Assembly: GCA_032622095.1 (NCBI GenBank)
Contig: CP136063.1
Coordinates: forward strand, 217,947,982 to 218,011,981
Direction of reading: 5' to 3'
Origin: Siphonodentalium dalli
Taxonomy: Eukaryota > Mollusca > Scaphopoda > Gadilida > Siphonodentaliidae
DNA length: 64,000 nucleotides
Shown here: one piece after another, positions 11,695 through 21,690 of the stretch
How positions within the stretch are numbered: the stretch's first letter is position 1
How the letters are laid out: each line of letters opens with the position of its first letter
Program-made: the position numbers and the translations under genes
The notes under the pieces: model-generated
Seen by the model: the letters and a program-made list of their open reading frames with translations, nothing else
Databases searched by the model: none
Told to the model about the DNA's origin: nothing

Positions 11695-12222
11695 CCGATG
11701 TGCCCGGTCCTCTTCGTCCGGGCTACTTAGGGATTTTTGTGTGATCGTCTCCGCCTGGGCAAACTATTGTGTTCGATCGGCCCGGAAACATGCCTATATG
11801 AGCGAATATGGTCAAGGTCAAGGACATGGTCGCACGTGAAATTGGACCCACCCATATTGTTCCCGGGATCAAAGTATACCAAATTTGAGTCGGATAGGTC
11901 GAGGTCCAGAAACATGCCTACATGAGCGTATATGAGCGAGGTCAAGGTCAGGGACACGGTCGCAAGTGAAATTAGACCCGCCCATATTGTTCCCGTGATA
12001 AAAGTAGAACCAGCTACCAAATTTGAGTGGGATCGGTCGAGGTCCAGAATCATGCCTATATGAGCGTATTTGAGCGAGATCAAGGTCGACACGGACGCAC
12101 GTGAAATTGGACCCGCCCATATTGTTATCCGGATCAAAGTAGGCCTACACACCAAATTTGAGTCGGATCGGTCGAGCAATTTTTCGAGTCTATAACACGA
12201 ATACATACATACATACAGACAG
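11695..12222 (+). mobile_element. Pearl/Helentron-like element with 130-bp tandem core
   Basis: A GC-rich head that can form a hairpin (TGCCCGGTCC ... GTCCGGGCTA) is followed by about 3.5 tandem core units. Each carries CATGCCTATATGAGCG, TCAAGGTCA, GACCCGCCCATATTGTT and CAAATTTGAGTCGGATCGG. The TCAAGGTC blocks start at 11812, 11942 and 12080. The element ends in tetranucleotide repeats (CATA)n(CAGA)n at about 12203-12222. Head, tandem core and tetranucleotide tail match the described architecture of bivalve pearl elements; an RTE-type LINE 3' tail is the alternative. The 199-codon open frame on the minus strand (11727-12326) is a repeat artefact. Confidence 0.6.
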
Positions 12223-12245
12223 AAGTTCCAAAATATATAATAGAT

Positions 12246-15031
12246 AAAATACAAGACAGATACCTCATGACAATACCTCATATGACTTTTCTTTTTACCA
12301 TCAAGCACTTGATGACTATGCTGCAATCAAAGCTTCTAGGACTGAGAAGACAGCATTAGTGGTTGATATTCAGAAAGTGAAGCATTCAATTTCAACGCTA
12401 AATAAAGGGAAAGCCGAGGATATTTTTGGACTTTCTGCCGAACACTATGCTAGTGACAATTTTATATTCATATTAACTGAATTAATCAACGTGATACTTC
12501 AGCATAACACTATTCCGACTGCATTGAAAACTGGTCTTCTCAACCCTATCTACAAGAACAAAGGCGAAAAAAATAATTCTGGAAATTACATAAGGATTAA
12601 CTGTCATGTGGACTGTTTTTATGGAGATGTAACGGTGAGGTAAGTGGACATAACTTGTGTAAAACCCGAAGGGTTTTAGATACAAGTTATGTCCACTTAC
12701 CTCACCGTTACATCTCCATAAAAATAGTCCACATGACAGTTAATCCTTATATTTATATACATTTAGCGAAAAAGCCGCTTTTGTAAATATATTTAAATCG
12801 AAAAGTGAATCGTGACAAGATCAGCCCAAAATACCCAATAGCACCCTTGGCAAAAGTTAATAGGAACAATTTCTCTTCATGTTGAAACCCGATGATGTAT
12901 TAAGTCAATCCTGCGCGAGTCAAAATGCGCCCAAAGCATTACGCGTTCGTCTTTCCAAACCTAATGACGTATCGATGGTGTTATTAGCTTGGTGTCATGA
13001 GGCGTTACGCATTCACCGAGAAATAACTGCAACTAGCCACGTGGGCGCCGACCAATCAGAATGCTGGATTTAGTGATGACAACACTTAGTGTGTAAATAT
13101 AGAGGAATAACTGCTACCTGTCTTACTTAAAATTATTGAAGTTATCATTCGTGACGAGCTAAGAAAATACACTTTACCTGAACAATCACCTTTACAAAGA
13201 GGTTTCACAGCAAATGCTTCTCCTTTAAATGGTGCACTCTTGTTAGAGAAAGCAATCAGGGAGCAATATGACAACAAAACACTTGTATATATTGCCTTAC
13301 TCGATGCCAAGTCAGCTTTTGACGTTGTTTGTAAAGAAATTCTTCTTCGGAAAACTTGTATTACATCAACTGACTACAACACATGGTCTATTGTTGATGA
13401 TCTTCATTCTGACTGTTCGTCTGTCGTCAAATGCGCATCCAAGAAATCTGCAAGTTTCCAAATATTACAAGGGGTGCGGCAAGGTGTATTTTGAGCGCCG
13501 ATCTTTACAAACTTTATATTAATGATCTCCTACAACGTTTATCTGATCAACACCTGGTGATATTGCCCTTGTGAGCTCAAACGTCACTGATCTACAAACA
13601 CTCATTAATGTGTCATACCAGTATAGCAGAGAACACCGGTATTTGCTCCAACCTAAGAAGAGTGTCATTATCAAAGTATCCCAACGTGGAAAGAAGAAGC
13701 ATCCAGTTGAATCCTTCACTATTGACAACATAAATATGCCCAATGTTGACTCATCCTCACATTTAGGAATTATTCGTGCAACATATATCAATAAAACTCT
13801 CCTGGAAACAATAAACAACAATATCAAAAAGGCTCGTCGGACTGCTTATGTTCTTATGCCTCTTGGATTCCATGGTGAGAATGGCCTGGGTCATCAAACA
13901 TGTATACATCTATTTAATATTTATGTAGCTCCTGTTTTAACTTATGGAAGTGAAGTTTTAATTCCATCTCCGAAGCATGTGAAATTATTGGAGTGCTTCC
14001 AAAATAAATTTATCAAACAGATTTTAATACTATCAAATGCAGTTGCAGACCCGGCTGTATATATTTTATCGGGACTTTTACCTATTCAGGGACAAATCGA
14101 CAAAAAAGTACTTGTTTTATTCAACAATGTTTGTAGACAACCTGACTCTGCCATCGAAAAAAACGCTCGCCCATCGTCAACTTCTACTTAAAGATGTCAA
14201 CAGCAATAGATGGTTCTCAGATGTCAGAAAGCTATTTCTAAAATATGATTTATCGTGCATATATGAGGAACTAACATCACCACACAGCAAAGAGGAATGG
14301 AAACATCTAGTGAAGAAAGCAGTTAAATTGTACTGGAAAGATCGGATTGTCGCTGAAGCTGCTTTCTACAGTACTTTAGCACGTCTTAATTCATATTCGT
14401 ATAATCCTGGGATAGTCAACCAGCTTCTGAAGACCCGCGGTGAGCAACATCGATCCTGTTACAAACAATCAACCAAACTTCGACTCGTGACAAACTTTAC
14501 TACATACTCACTCGGTATACGCCAACATCGATACAATAACAACTCAACTTCTGATATATGCTTGCTGTGTAATGAGGAATCTGAAACCATACAACACTTT
14601 CTACTGCACTGTACATATTTACAACCTGTCAGAGATCGGACACTCCCTCTAGTAGCTGAATGTTATCAGATTATATTCACTTCTGAATTCAAACTGTGTA
14701 CAGATGAAATAAAAGTACAATTCCTGACAGATCCTTCATCACTACCTGGCATAGAGACTGCTGATATCCACACTATTGAGGACCTGCATCATCATTCATC
14801 CGACCTCTGTTACGACCTTCATTGTGTACGATACAGAACACTGTCTGCAAAAAAGTTACTTTTATAAATTAATACATCTGCGAATGCTGAATCTGCACGT
14901 CTCCACCAAATCTTTGTTTTATCTAAGTATTATTTTAGGTTGTACATATGTATAGACCACAGTTAAGTGCGGATTTTACTCGCAACACGAGGTTGTCCTA
15001 AACGGACGGTTAGATAGCTAGAAGAAGAAGA
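12246..15031 (+). pseudogene. 5'-truncated, decayed non-LTR retrotransposon (reverse transcriptase)
   Basis: Translated fragments keep reverse-transcriptase order: GKAEDIFGLSAEHY and TGLLNPIYKNKGEKN near 12400-12590, LLDAKSAFDVV (motif A) near 13300, GVRQG near 13472, LYKLYINDLL near 13505, then GDIALVSS near 13556. The YADD box that should precede GDIALVSS is deleted. At least three frame changes (near 13120, 13485 and 14150) and a 0.5-kb insertion (about 12597-13104) break it further. A C-terminal knuckle C-X2-C-X8-H-X4-C (CLLCNEESETIQHFLLHC) remains near 14555-14615, and the 3' end is a GAAGAAG tail near 15020-15031. The endonuclease part is missing. It cannot encode an active enzyme. The clade is uncertain, and it differs from the LINE at 39223. 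Confidence 0.88.
12591..13104. mobile_element. Insertion in the decayed LINE, starting with a 159-bp palindrome
   Basis: Interrupts the LINE between GNY and RGI of its conserved NYRGI motif. The first 159 bp (12591-12749) form a near-perfect hairpin: 68-bp arms with one visible mismatch around a 23-bp loop that is itself partly palindromic (AAAACCCGAAGGGTTTT). The remaining 355 bp show no coding or known element features. Boundaries are inferred from the interrupted reading frame; the target duplication is unclear (AAATTA on the left, AAATA on the right). Confidence 0.75.
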
Positions 15032-16002
15032 TAACTCTATATATCCCGTCTACGCTCACGCTTTACGAAGTCCAGCGCAATGAAATTTCACTATAATAAT
15101 TATTGTTAACCGACTGTTGACTCATGGAAATGTCGGGCCTGCAAAACGCGTTATTTTTCAAACTAGCTGGCGACTTTGTGAATTTTGATAGGCGTAACAC
15201 AGCTTATTGGATAAGCATAGAAAGGCAGTGTAATTCGTCGAAATTAATGACAAGTGGTGCAAATTTCAACTTAATGCATAGTTTGTTGTGTTTATCTTTG
15301 TATACTTTCACAAAATTGGCAGTTTGAACCATGTACCATGGCAAATATTAGCAATAGTTTTACCCGTATAGAACGATTAATGGGGATAGAACCGAATCGA
15401 TCGGGAGAGAACCCAAACAATAATCAAAATTCGCGGTTCTTGTCGTTGTTATGACTCGCACAATGAATGTTTCGTTATTAACACGCTCATTTGTGCCACA
15501 GATTGTTATGGGATCGAAAATAACTAATCGAATTATCACCTAGATGCCTCAAAATTGCGTTTTAACTGTCAAAAAGTCGTAAAAATGTATAATTTCGATC
15601 AGCAAGAACCGTCACAAAACAGACAAGAACCATCACAAACCGGCGATAGAACGATTTCCGATGTAACAGTTCCTACACAGTGAGGTAAATACTCCCGGTC
15701 ACTCTATATAGTGCACATGCGTGGGTGCATGTTATCTTACCCTGCATTTCTGGAATGCATTCTATCGTAATATGTAGTTCAATCTTCCGTCGAGTCCTGA
15801 ATGGGAGCACTGTGCCCTTATTTGCCGACATCTCGGCAACAATTAAAGTTATGTAAATATAGGCCCTGCAGTGGGTCATAATGCACGACTTCCTGGTGAT
15901 ATATTGATGCACGGACGTCGGGGTGCCTCGAACCAAAGCTCCATGGTCAGATAACCTGAATGATGACAATCCAACTTATTTATTATTGAATTTTAAAACC
16001 CA
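15032..16002. other. Non-coding region with inverted dispersed repeat
   Basis: About 15590-15690 is the inverted relative of about 9225-9320 (CGATTTCCGATGTAACAGTT; AAGAACCGTCACAAAAC). Repeated GAACCGTCAC/GAACCATCAC motifs suggest the end of a transposable element. No gene seen. Confidence 0.5.
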
Positions 16003-16009
16003 CTTGCGC

Positions 16010-16564
16010 CGGGGGGGGGGGGGGGGGGGTGAAATATTTTTTCCGGCACGTATACCGGGGTGGGTGGGTGGTCAAAGCTACCAACAAGCAATTTTTTCCG
16101 CACCTAAAAAAAAAAATTCTGCTTGTTTTGTTTTGTGTTTGGCAATGAGTTGGGCTTCAAAACCACTTTGAATGAGAGAAATAATGTAATTCTAACTGGT
16201 AAACTGACTGTAGGCAGTTATCGTGTTGTATTTTGTTGCAAATTTTGAAATCCAAGATGGCCGCTGGCAGCCATGTTTTTTTGGCCGAATGACCTAAAAA
16301 TGACTCATTCCTATTTACAGGTCCATGTTAACATCCATGATAAATAGTATGCACAGAAATTCATATACAGCTGTTTACAGTGAATTCCCCCCCCAAATCT
16401 CTGTTTAGTGTTAAAAGGGGGTGGGTGTAAAAAAATGGTCGTTAAAAAATGCCGTAAATAGAAAATATTTGGCGGTGGGGGTGGGTGGGTACAAAAAATG
16501 ATCGAAAGGGAAAAAATGCCATACGTGCCTGAATTTTTTTTCCGACCCCCCCCCCCCCCCCCTG
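16010..16564. mobile_element. Element with poly-G/poly-C inverted ends and 7-bp target duplication
   Basis: The left end is C, a run of about 18 G, TGAAATATTTTTTCC and GGCACGTAT. The right end is the inverted counterpart: ATACGTGCCTGAATTTTTTT, TCCGA and a run of about 17 C. The identical heptamer CTTGCGC flanks it at 16003-16009 and 16565-16571. The element is 555 bp, with GGGGTGGGTGGGT-type runs inside and no coding capacity. It contains, at about 16250-16350, an inverted stretch related to the array at 28200-29930 (AAGATGGCCGCTGGCAGCCAT). A hAT-like transposase would usually give 8 bp, so the superfamily is left open. Confidence 0.7.
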
Positions 16565-16679
16565 CTTGCGCGTCTACTTATTGTTGCCGCTTGAGTATTA
16601 TCCCGACGAATTTCTTCCACCGAAGACACCGAGGTGTTAGCTCGTCGATGTGGTCATTCTTTTGCAAGTCATTATTAGC

Positions 16680-16760
16680 TCAACTGTGCATTATCTAGAC
16701 CATAAAACCATAGTCAGAAATGGTAACGCCACCAAGATCATATTATTAGCCATAACTATG
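16680..16760 (+). repeat. Dispersed motif AGTCAGAAATGGTAACG
   Basis: AACCATAGTCAGAAATGGTA followed by ACGCCACCAAGATCAT here is repeated near 18222-18270. It also occurs inverted near 27360-27395 and 46025-46062, each time beside AT-rich (TATAAT)-like sequence. Probably one terminus of an unrecognised interspersed element. Confidence 0.65.
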
Positions 16761-16889
16761 AATTCTAATATAATTATAATATAAACTAGCTTTCAAATTC
16801 CATGTGGGAAATTTGGATACTTCCATATACCACGTTTTCCCGTTTCTGGTTTCCGGCGAAAGGCGCGATTTTACCTTCAATTGACTATT

Positions 16890-17270
16890 TTTGGTCAAGG
16901 TCATGTCGGGATCATGATTTGACCCGTCCAAAACACTCCCCGGAGAAAAGTAACCCTAGGTATAAAATTTCGTCGAAATCCATCCGTTTTACCAGATTTA
17001 ACCTTGGATTGATCATGTTGAAGGTCAAGGTCAGGTCGGGATCACGATTTGACCCGTCCAAAACACTCCCCGGACAAAACTACCCCTATGTATCAAATTT
17101 CGTCGAAATACATCCGTTTTACCCGATTTAACCTTGGATTGACCATATTGAAGATCAAGGTCAGGTCGGGGTGACGATTTGACCCGTCCAAAACACTCCC
17201 CGGACAAAAGTACTCCTAGGTATCAAATTTCGTCGAAATCCATCCTTGATTAACCACGCGATCGCATGCT
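16890..17270 (+). repeat. Three tandem 130-bp core units, pearl-like
   Basis: TCAAGGTCA starts at 16895, 17025 and 17155, an exact 130-bp period. Each unit then carries GATTTGACCCGTCCAAAACA, CTCCCCGGA(C/G)AAAAGTA and ATCAAATTTCGTCGAAAT. Unit order and length match the core of the element at 11695-12222 despite heavy divergence, so the two are probably distantly related families. Confidence 0.8.
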
Positions 17271-18579
17271 TTCCAAACGGTGTGGTAATTATCAATATCA
17301 GCACATGTGCTAATGTGTGTCGGACTATTTTATTGAGGATACCGCATTCGGGGTAACACTACAGCTTTTAAAGCGACCCATTCGCAGCTTTTACATCGAT
17401 CTAATCCCGCGTAACACCAGTGGATATTATATTTTCAAGCACAGTATATATACACCGGTGGCGTTAATAATAACCGGTAAAATAATGACCACCTCGGGAA
17501 GAGGAATAAACACTCAGTTTCACTCTTGGTTAAGTGGTCTTGCTTTTATGTTGGTGGGTCCTGGTGAATTACTATGTTGGTAGAGCAATGTGATGCTGTT
17601 CTGAAAATGTACCGTTATTTTTTCATAGTTGTCATTTTCACGACCTGTGGCTAATGTGAACGATGGGTGGCAGAAAACAACGAAGAACGTTCCTTGTTAG
17701 TCTATTCAGTTTGAAAATAGCTGTGACATTGACAAGTATTTTTGAGAGCATATGGAGCTGTTATGTCAATATATCGTGTATTTATCAACCTTTATTACAC
17801 AGTATGCTTCCAAAATTACAGGGACAAAATGTTGAAGTTCGAATGAGCCATGCCCCTTTAAATAATGACTCTGTTTTGGTTATTACAAACTGGTCATAAT
17901 CAAGATGACTATTCATGTCGCCTTTGCAAACACACGGGCAGCCATGATTAAACTATTTAAAAATAAACATGTTTTCGACAGTTTCATGCACACTAGCTTT
18001 TTCTCAAATCAGATGACCTAAACGCAGCTAAATAACATCTTTAGAAAAATAGCAATATATTGTATTTAACAGCATCAGTTGTCCCCTACCAGCATTATAG
18101 CTAATCAGCAGGACCACTTAACCAGGGGCGGAAACAGCGTGTGGGTATCTTCCAGAAGTTCCAGTCGATGAATAACATTCGATGTGTTAATCTCCCAGCG
18201 ACATCAACAGTGAAGAACAAGAAAACCATAGTCAGAAATGGTAACGCCACCAAGATTATGGTATTACATATAAATAGAAATTATAAAAAATACATAAAAT
18301 ATTTTGATAAGTATTGCGTTTAAACAAGTTATCCTTCAAATTATTACTAACAAAGTAAACGACTGTGGGGTCACTCAACAGATTATAAACACTTGGACAT
18401 AGTATACTGAAAATACTAAAATTTAAATGAAATAATTAAAAGATAAAATTTAGCAAGTAGTTAATTTTCTCATTTTTGTTTTGGTTAAATAAAGCAATAA
18501 TTTAAATGTAACATTTGGTTTAAAAAAAAATGATTGACCGTGGCTCTTCCAATAATTGCGCGACTGACCTGGTCAATTG
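17271..18579. other. Non-coding region, no gene recognised
   Basis: Contains an isolated ACACCGGTGGCGTTAA motif near 17450 shared with the tandem repeat at 21240-21690, and the dispersed AGTCAGAAATGGTAACG motif near 18230. Open frames such as 17317-17583 have no recognisable domain. Confidence 0.4.
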
Positions 18580-18806
18580 TTCTTAAGAAGTTGTTTTGAT
18601 AATTACTATGGAGGGAAATAGTTGTGGCTGTGGCTTCGCAAGTAATTACCTTGGTGACGTGATGTTAACAAATCTGAACTCCAGTTAACCAAGGACGCTT
18701 CATACCAAATATAAGGTGAATTATTAATTCTTTAGAAGTTGTTTTAAGATTTACTATGGAGGGAAAGAATTGTGGTGCTGGCTTCGCAACTATTTGACCT
18801 CATTGT
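18580..18806 (+). repeat. Two-copy tandem repeat, period about 147 bp
   Basis: AGAAGTTGTTTT, TTACTATGGAGGGAAA and GTGGCT(T)CGCAA occur in the same order near 18588-18655 and 18733-18800, with about 80% identity. Confidence 0.7.
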
Positions 18807-18828
18807 AACAAATATAAATATTAGTCAC

Positions 18829-19158
18829 TCAGGCAATAGATGTATCTATTCTGTATATTAACTTATTGGGTCTTACGTGTCTTGAGATGTCTAAATAGTT
18901 TTCGATGGACAGATCGCGCAAGGGACCCACGCCAATCTTCTCTGTTGGGATTCCAATTGTTGGCTCATTAAATAGGCACATATGCTTAAGATACAGTCGC
19001 ACGCTCCCGTAAGTCGGGTTTTGATTCCAGTTAATGAAAATATCATTGAAATAATCGGTTTCCCCCAATAAACATCCATATATTGAATATACATGTTTTG
19101 GAGCAGAATTAGGCAGTCCATATTGGACGCCATCATGGAATTTATTTTGTTTTAATTT
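18829..19158 (-). CDS. Possible orphan exon, unrecognised product
   Basis: An uninterrupted frame of about 109 codons on the minus strand. It lacks an ATG near its start, so it would be an internal exon or fragment if real. It reads like ordinary protein rather than repeat: GLPNSAPKHVYSIYG, then GETDYFNDIFINWNQNPTYG, then NEPTIGIPTEKIGVGPLRD. A GTAAGA sequence at 18871-18876 (minus strand) gives a fair splice donor inside the frame, 14 codons before the stop. No acceptor is obvious upstream and no partner exon was found. I do not recognise a family. It could be a chance frame, a relic of an unknown element, or a stranded exon. Confidence 0.2.
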   Translation of the reverse strand, partial: KLKQNKFHDGVQYGLPNSAPKHVYSIYGCLLGETDYFNDIFINWNQNPTYGSVRLYLKHMCLFNEPTIGIPTEKIGVGPLRDLSIENYLDISRHVRPNKLIYRIDTSIA

Positions 19159-19220
19159 TCACACATAATTATTAGTTATATGGATGGAGTTTTCATTAAA
19201 CCTCACATCCTTGTATTGGT

Positions 19221-19353
19221 TACAGTAATACCCAAAGTAATTGACCACTTAACCACATCAGAATTATTGGTAATTTTTCAGGATTTGAAATCCTGAAAAT
19301 TTACCAATAATTTTGCTGTGGTCAAGTGGTCAATTACTTTGGACATTACTGTA
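19221..19353. mobile_element. Palindromic TA-flanked mini-element, unit 1 of 3
   Basis: Begins TACAGTAATACCCAAAGTAA and ends with the complement TTACTTTGGACATTACTGTA. It is 133 bp and almost entirely hairpin, with arms of about 60 bp meeting at TTTCAGGATTTGAAATCCTG. TA at both ends with CAGT termini suggests a Tc1/mariner-type MITE, as inference. Confidence 0.8.
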
Positions 19354-19395
19354 TGAGGATTGCGTTATCATTAAACCTCAAATCCTTATATTGGT

Positions 19396-19524
19396 TACAG
19401 TAATGCCCAAAGTAATTGACCACTTAACCACAGCAGAATTATGTATTTTTTCAGCATTTACAATCCTCAAATTACCCATTATTCTGCTGTGGTTAAGTGG
19501 TCAATTGCTTTGAACATTACTGTA
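19396..19524. mobile_element. Palindromic TA-flanked mini-element, unit 2 of 3
   Basis: Second copy, 129 bp, 175 bp downstream of the first. The 42-bp spacer (CATTAAACCTCAAATCCTTA within it) is also repeated before units 1 and 3, so the group was amplified in tandem and not by three separate insertions. The arms retain TTAACCACAGCAGAATTAT and its complement. Confidence 0.8.
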
Positions 19525-19566
19525 TGATGATTGGGTTATCATTAAGCCTCAAATCCTTATATTGGT

Positions 19567-19699
19567 TACAGTAATGCCCAAAGTAATTGACCCTTTAACC
19601 ACAGCATAATTATAGGTAATTTTTCAGGATTTAGAATCATGAAAAAATACACACAATTTTGCTGTGGTTAAGTGATGAATTACTTTGGACATTACTGTA
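19567..19699. mobile_element. Palindromic TA-flanked mini-element, unit 3 of 3
   Basis: Third copy, 171 bp after the second. It is the most diverged: the right arm reads GCTGTGGTTAAGTGATGAAT instead of AGTGGTCAAT. Termini TACAGTAATGCCCAAAGTAA and TTACTTTGGACATTACTGTA are intact. Confidence 0.8.
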
Positions 19700-21239
19700 T
19701 GTAGATGGAGTTAAACCTCACATCAGTGTGTTGGGGATTTGGACCTTGACTTGGGACCTTTGGTTTTTAACGCAACAAATGCGCGTACACCTTATACACA
19801 AATTTTTTATGTAACCAGAGTTTTTCTTGGATAAGATGAGTTTGAAGCCTGCTTACATTTCAAAATGTTGTCAGTTTTGTATTGTCTGCAGCGGATCTTG
19901 ACGCGTTGAAGCAAAAGTTACAAAAGATAAAATGTGTATGTGACGAGACTATAATAGAAATGAAAAAATAAATTGAGGGAGGGGTGGGCAATACAGGGAA
20001 CTAAGGGTTGAACCGATATAAATTTGTAGAGCAATAACGACCAATGTTGACATATTAATGATATTATGCATATCAACTCTACTGTTGCAACAAGGCTATA
20101 AAATAGGGGGGTGTCAGAATCTTAGTCATCTCTATATAGTGCCAGAATAGTCATTTATGGAGTTCTATAAGATGTTGGGTTGGTTATATGGACTCGGAGA
20201 AAAAAGGGGTTTGTACCGATGAAGTTGATGAACTGACATAAATTAGTGGATCGATGTTGCCATGTAATGCATCGTGATCGACTGTACTAAAGCAGCAATT
20301 ATATAAAATTGGGGGGGGGGGGGGGTCTGAAATTATCTCTATAGTTGGCACCAGGATTATATAGAAAGGAATAGCAATTGATATACATATATGACATACT
20401 ATAGTAACACCATAGACATATAAGTACAAGTATCACGAGATAAAATATTACGTAACATGACTATATACCGATGAAAGAAAGAAAGAAATTGGACCGGGAT
20501 TAGAGGTTGGGTTGGTTATATGTGGATAATTGGATATGGAATTCATACCGATGAAACGATACAAATTAGTGGAGCGATAAAGACACTTAGTCAGGCTACG
20601 CGGGGGAAATAGGGGTTGATACGATAGACCGAAATAAATTTGTCGAGTGATAATGACCAATGTTGACGTATAAAGTAACGCGACTGTACTGTCACACAAT
20701 TATCAGGTAGAACCGGTCAAATATGACAGGGTACAGCACGTAATTATTTCCTAGATCGAAGAAATGATTTTTTTTTTTCGATGATAAAATTTAACATGGG
20801 ATAATTTGCCATTAAAATCGATTTATGTCTATAAAACTGTCATTTTTCAAAATTTTGAGCTGAAACTTGGTGTGTATGTGTATAATACTACTATATTCTT
20901 AAAATGACAGAGTTCAGCGCGTAATTATGTTTTAGATGGAAGAAATTGAATTTGTTTTCGATAACAAATTTACAGCGTGTACGGCCTACGGGTCATTGAG
21001 TATGCTCAATTTTTGTAAACAAACTTTTGTCAATAGCCGTTTTGGTCAAACTAAACCTTCTTCGACCGGGACAGCAGATCCGAATAGTAGCTAAGATGTA
21101 TTTAGATAGAATTATCAAAAGAATATGACCGATCAGGGTACATTTTAACAGAATAGAGTGGAGAAATCTTGGTGATAATTCCAGAAAATAAAGATGTAGG
21201 AGAATCACAATTAAACTTCCCACAATGCACTTCACTAAA
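19700..21239. other. Non-coding region with three diverged repeats
   Basis: Blocks near 19990-20160, 20175-20400 and 20500-20700 share a loose order of motifs: GGGTTG(G/A), ACCGAT(A/G)(A/T)A, ATAAATT(T/A)GT, GACCAATGTTGAC. A run of about 16 G lies near 20312. They look like old copies of one element of about 200 bp. No gene seen. Confidence 0.45.
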
Positions 21240-21690
21240 CCAGGGGTTCTCAATAGGTTACACATTATTTTCAGTCTATCAGATTATTTATATTTTCAAC
21301 AACAAGTGACTTTAAGTTTACAATTTCAGCCTGTCCTGACTCTATCGATACGATTTAACACATTTTCAAAAACGTATTATACACCGGTGGCGTTAACTTT
21401 ACAATTTAAGCATCTACGTGATTCTATCGGTACGATTGAGTAAGGTACAAACAAGAATACATCAGGGGCTCCCAATGGGTTATATATTATTTTCAGTCTA
21501 TCAAATTATTTATATTTTCAACAACATATTATTACACCGGTGACTTTAAGTTTACAATTTCAGCCTGTCCTGACTCTATCGATACGATTTATCATATTTT
21601 CATAAACATATTATACACCGGTGGCGTTAACGTTACAATTTCGGCATCTACGTGATTCTATCGGTACGATTGAGTAAGGTACACAAAATC
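21240..21690 (+). repeat. Two tandem copies of a 224-bp unit with internal half-units
   Basis: CAGGGGTTCTCAATAGGTTA near 21240 and CAGGGGCTCCCAATGGGTTA near 21464 start two copies. Each contains two related half-units carrying ACACCGGTG(G/A)C(G/T)TTAA, TTACAATTTC and TCTATCG(A/G)TACGAT, so the original unit was probably about 110 bp. Confidence 0.8.

Noticed and set aside
11727-12326. 199-codon minus-strand frame
   Set aside because: Runs through the tandem core and CATA tail of a mobile element and has internal 130-bp periodicity; no domain.
12879-13073. 64-codon frame inside the LINE insertion
   Set aside because: No domain, no homologous look, and lies within a small non-coding insertion.
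17317-17583. 88-codon frame
   Set aside because: Contains the ACACCGGTGGCGTTAA repeat motif and shows no protein family feature.
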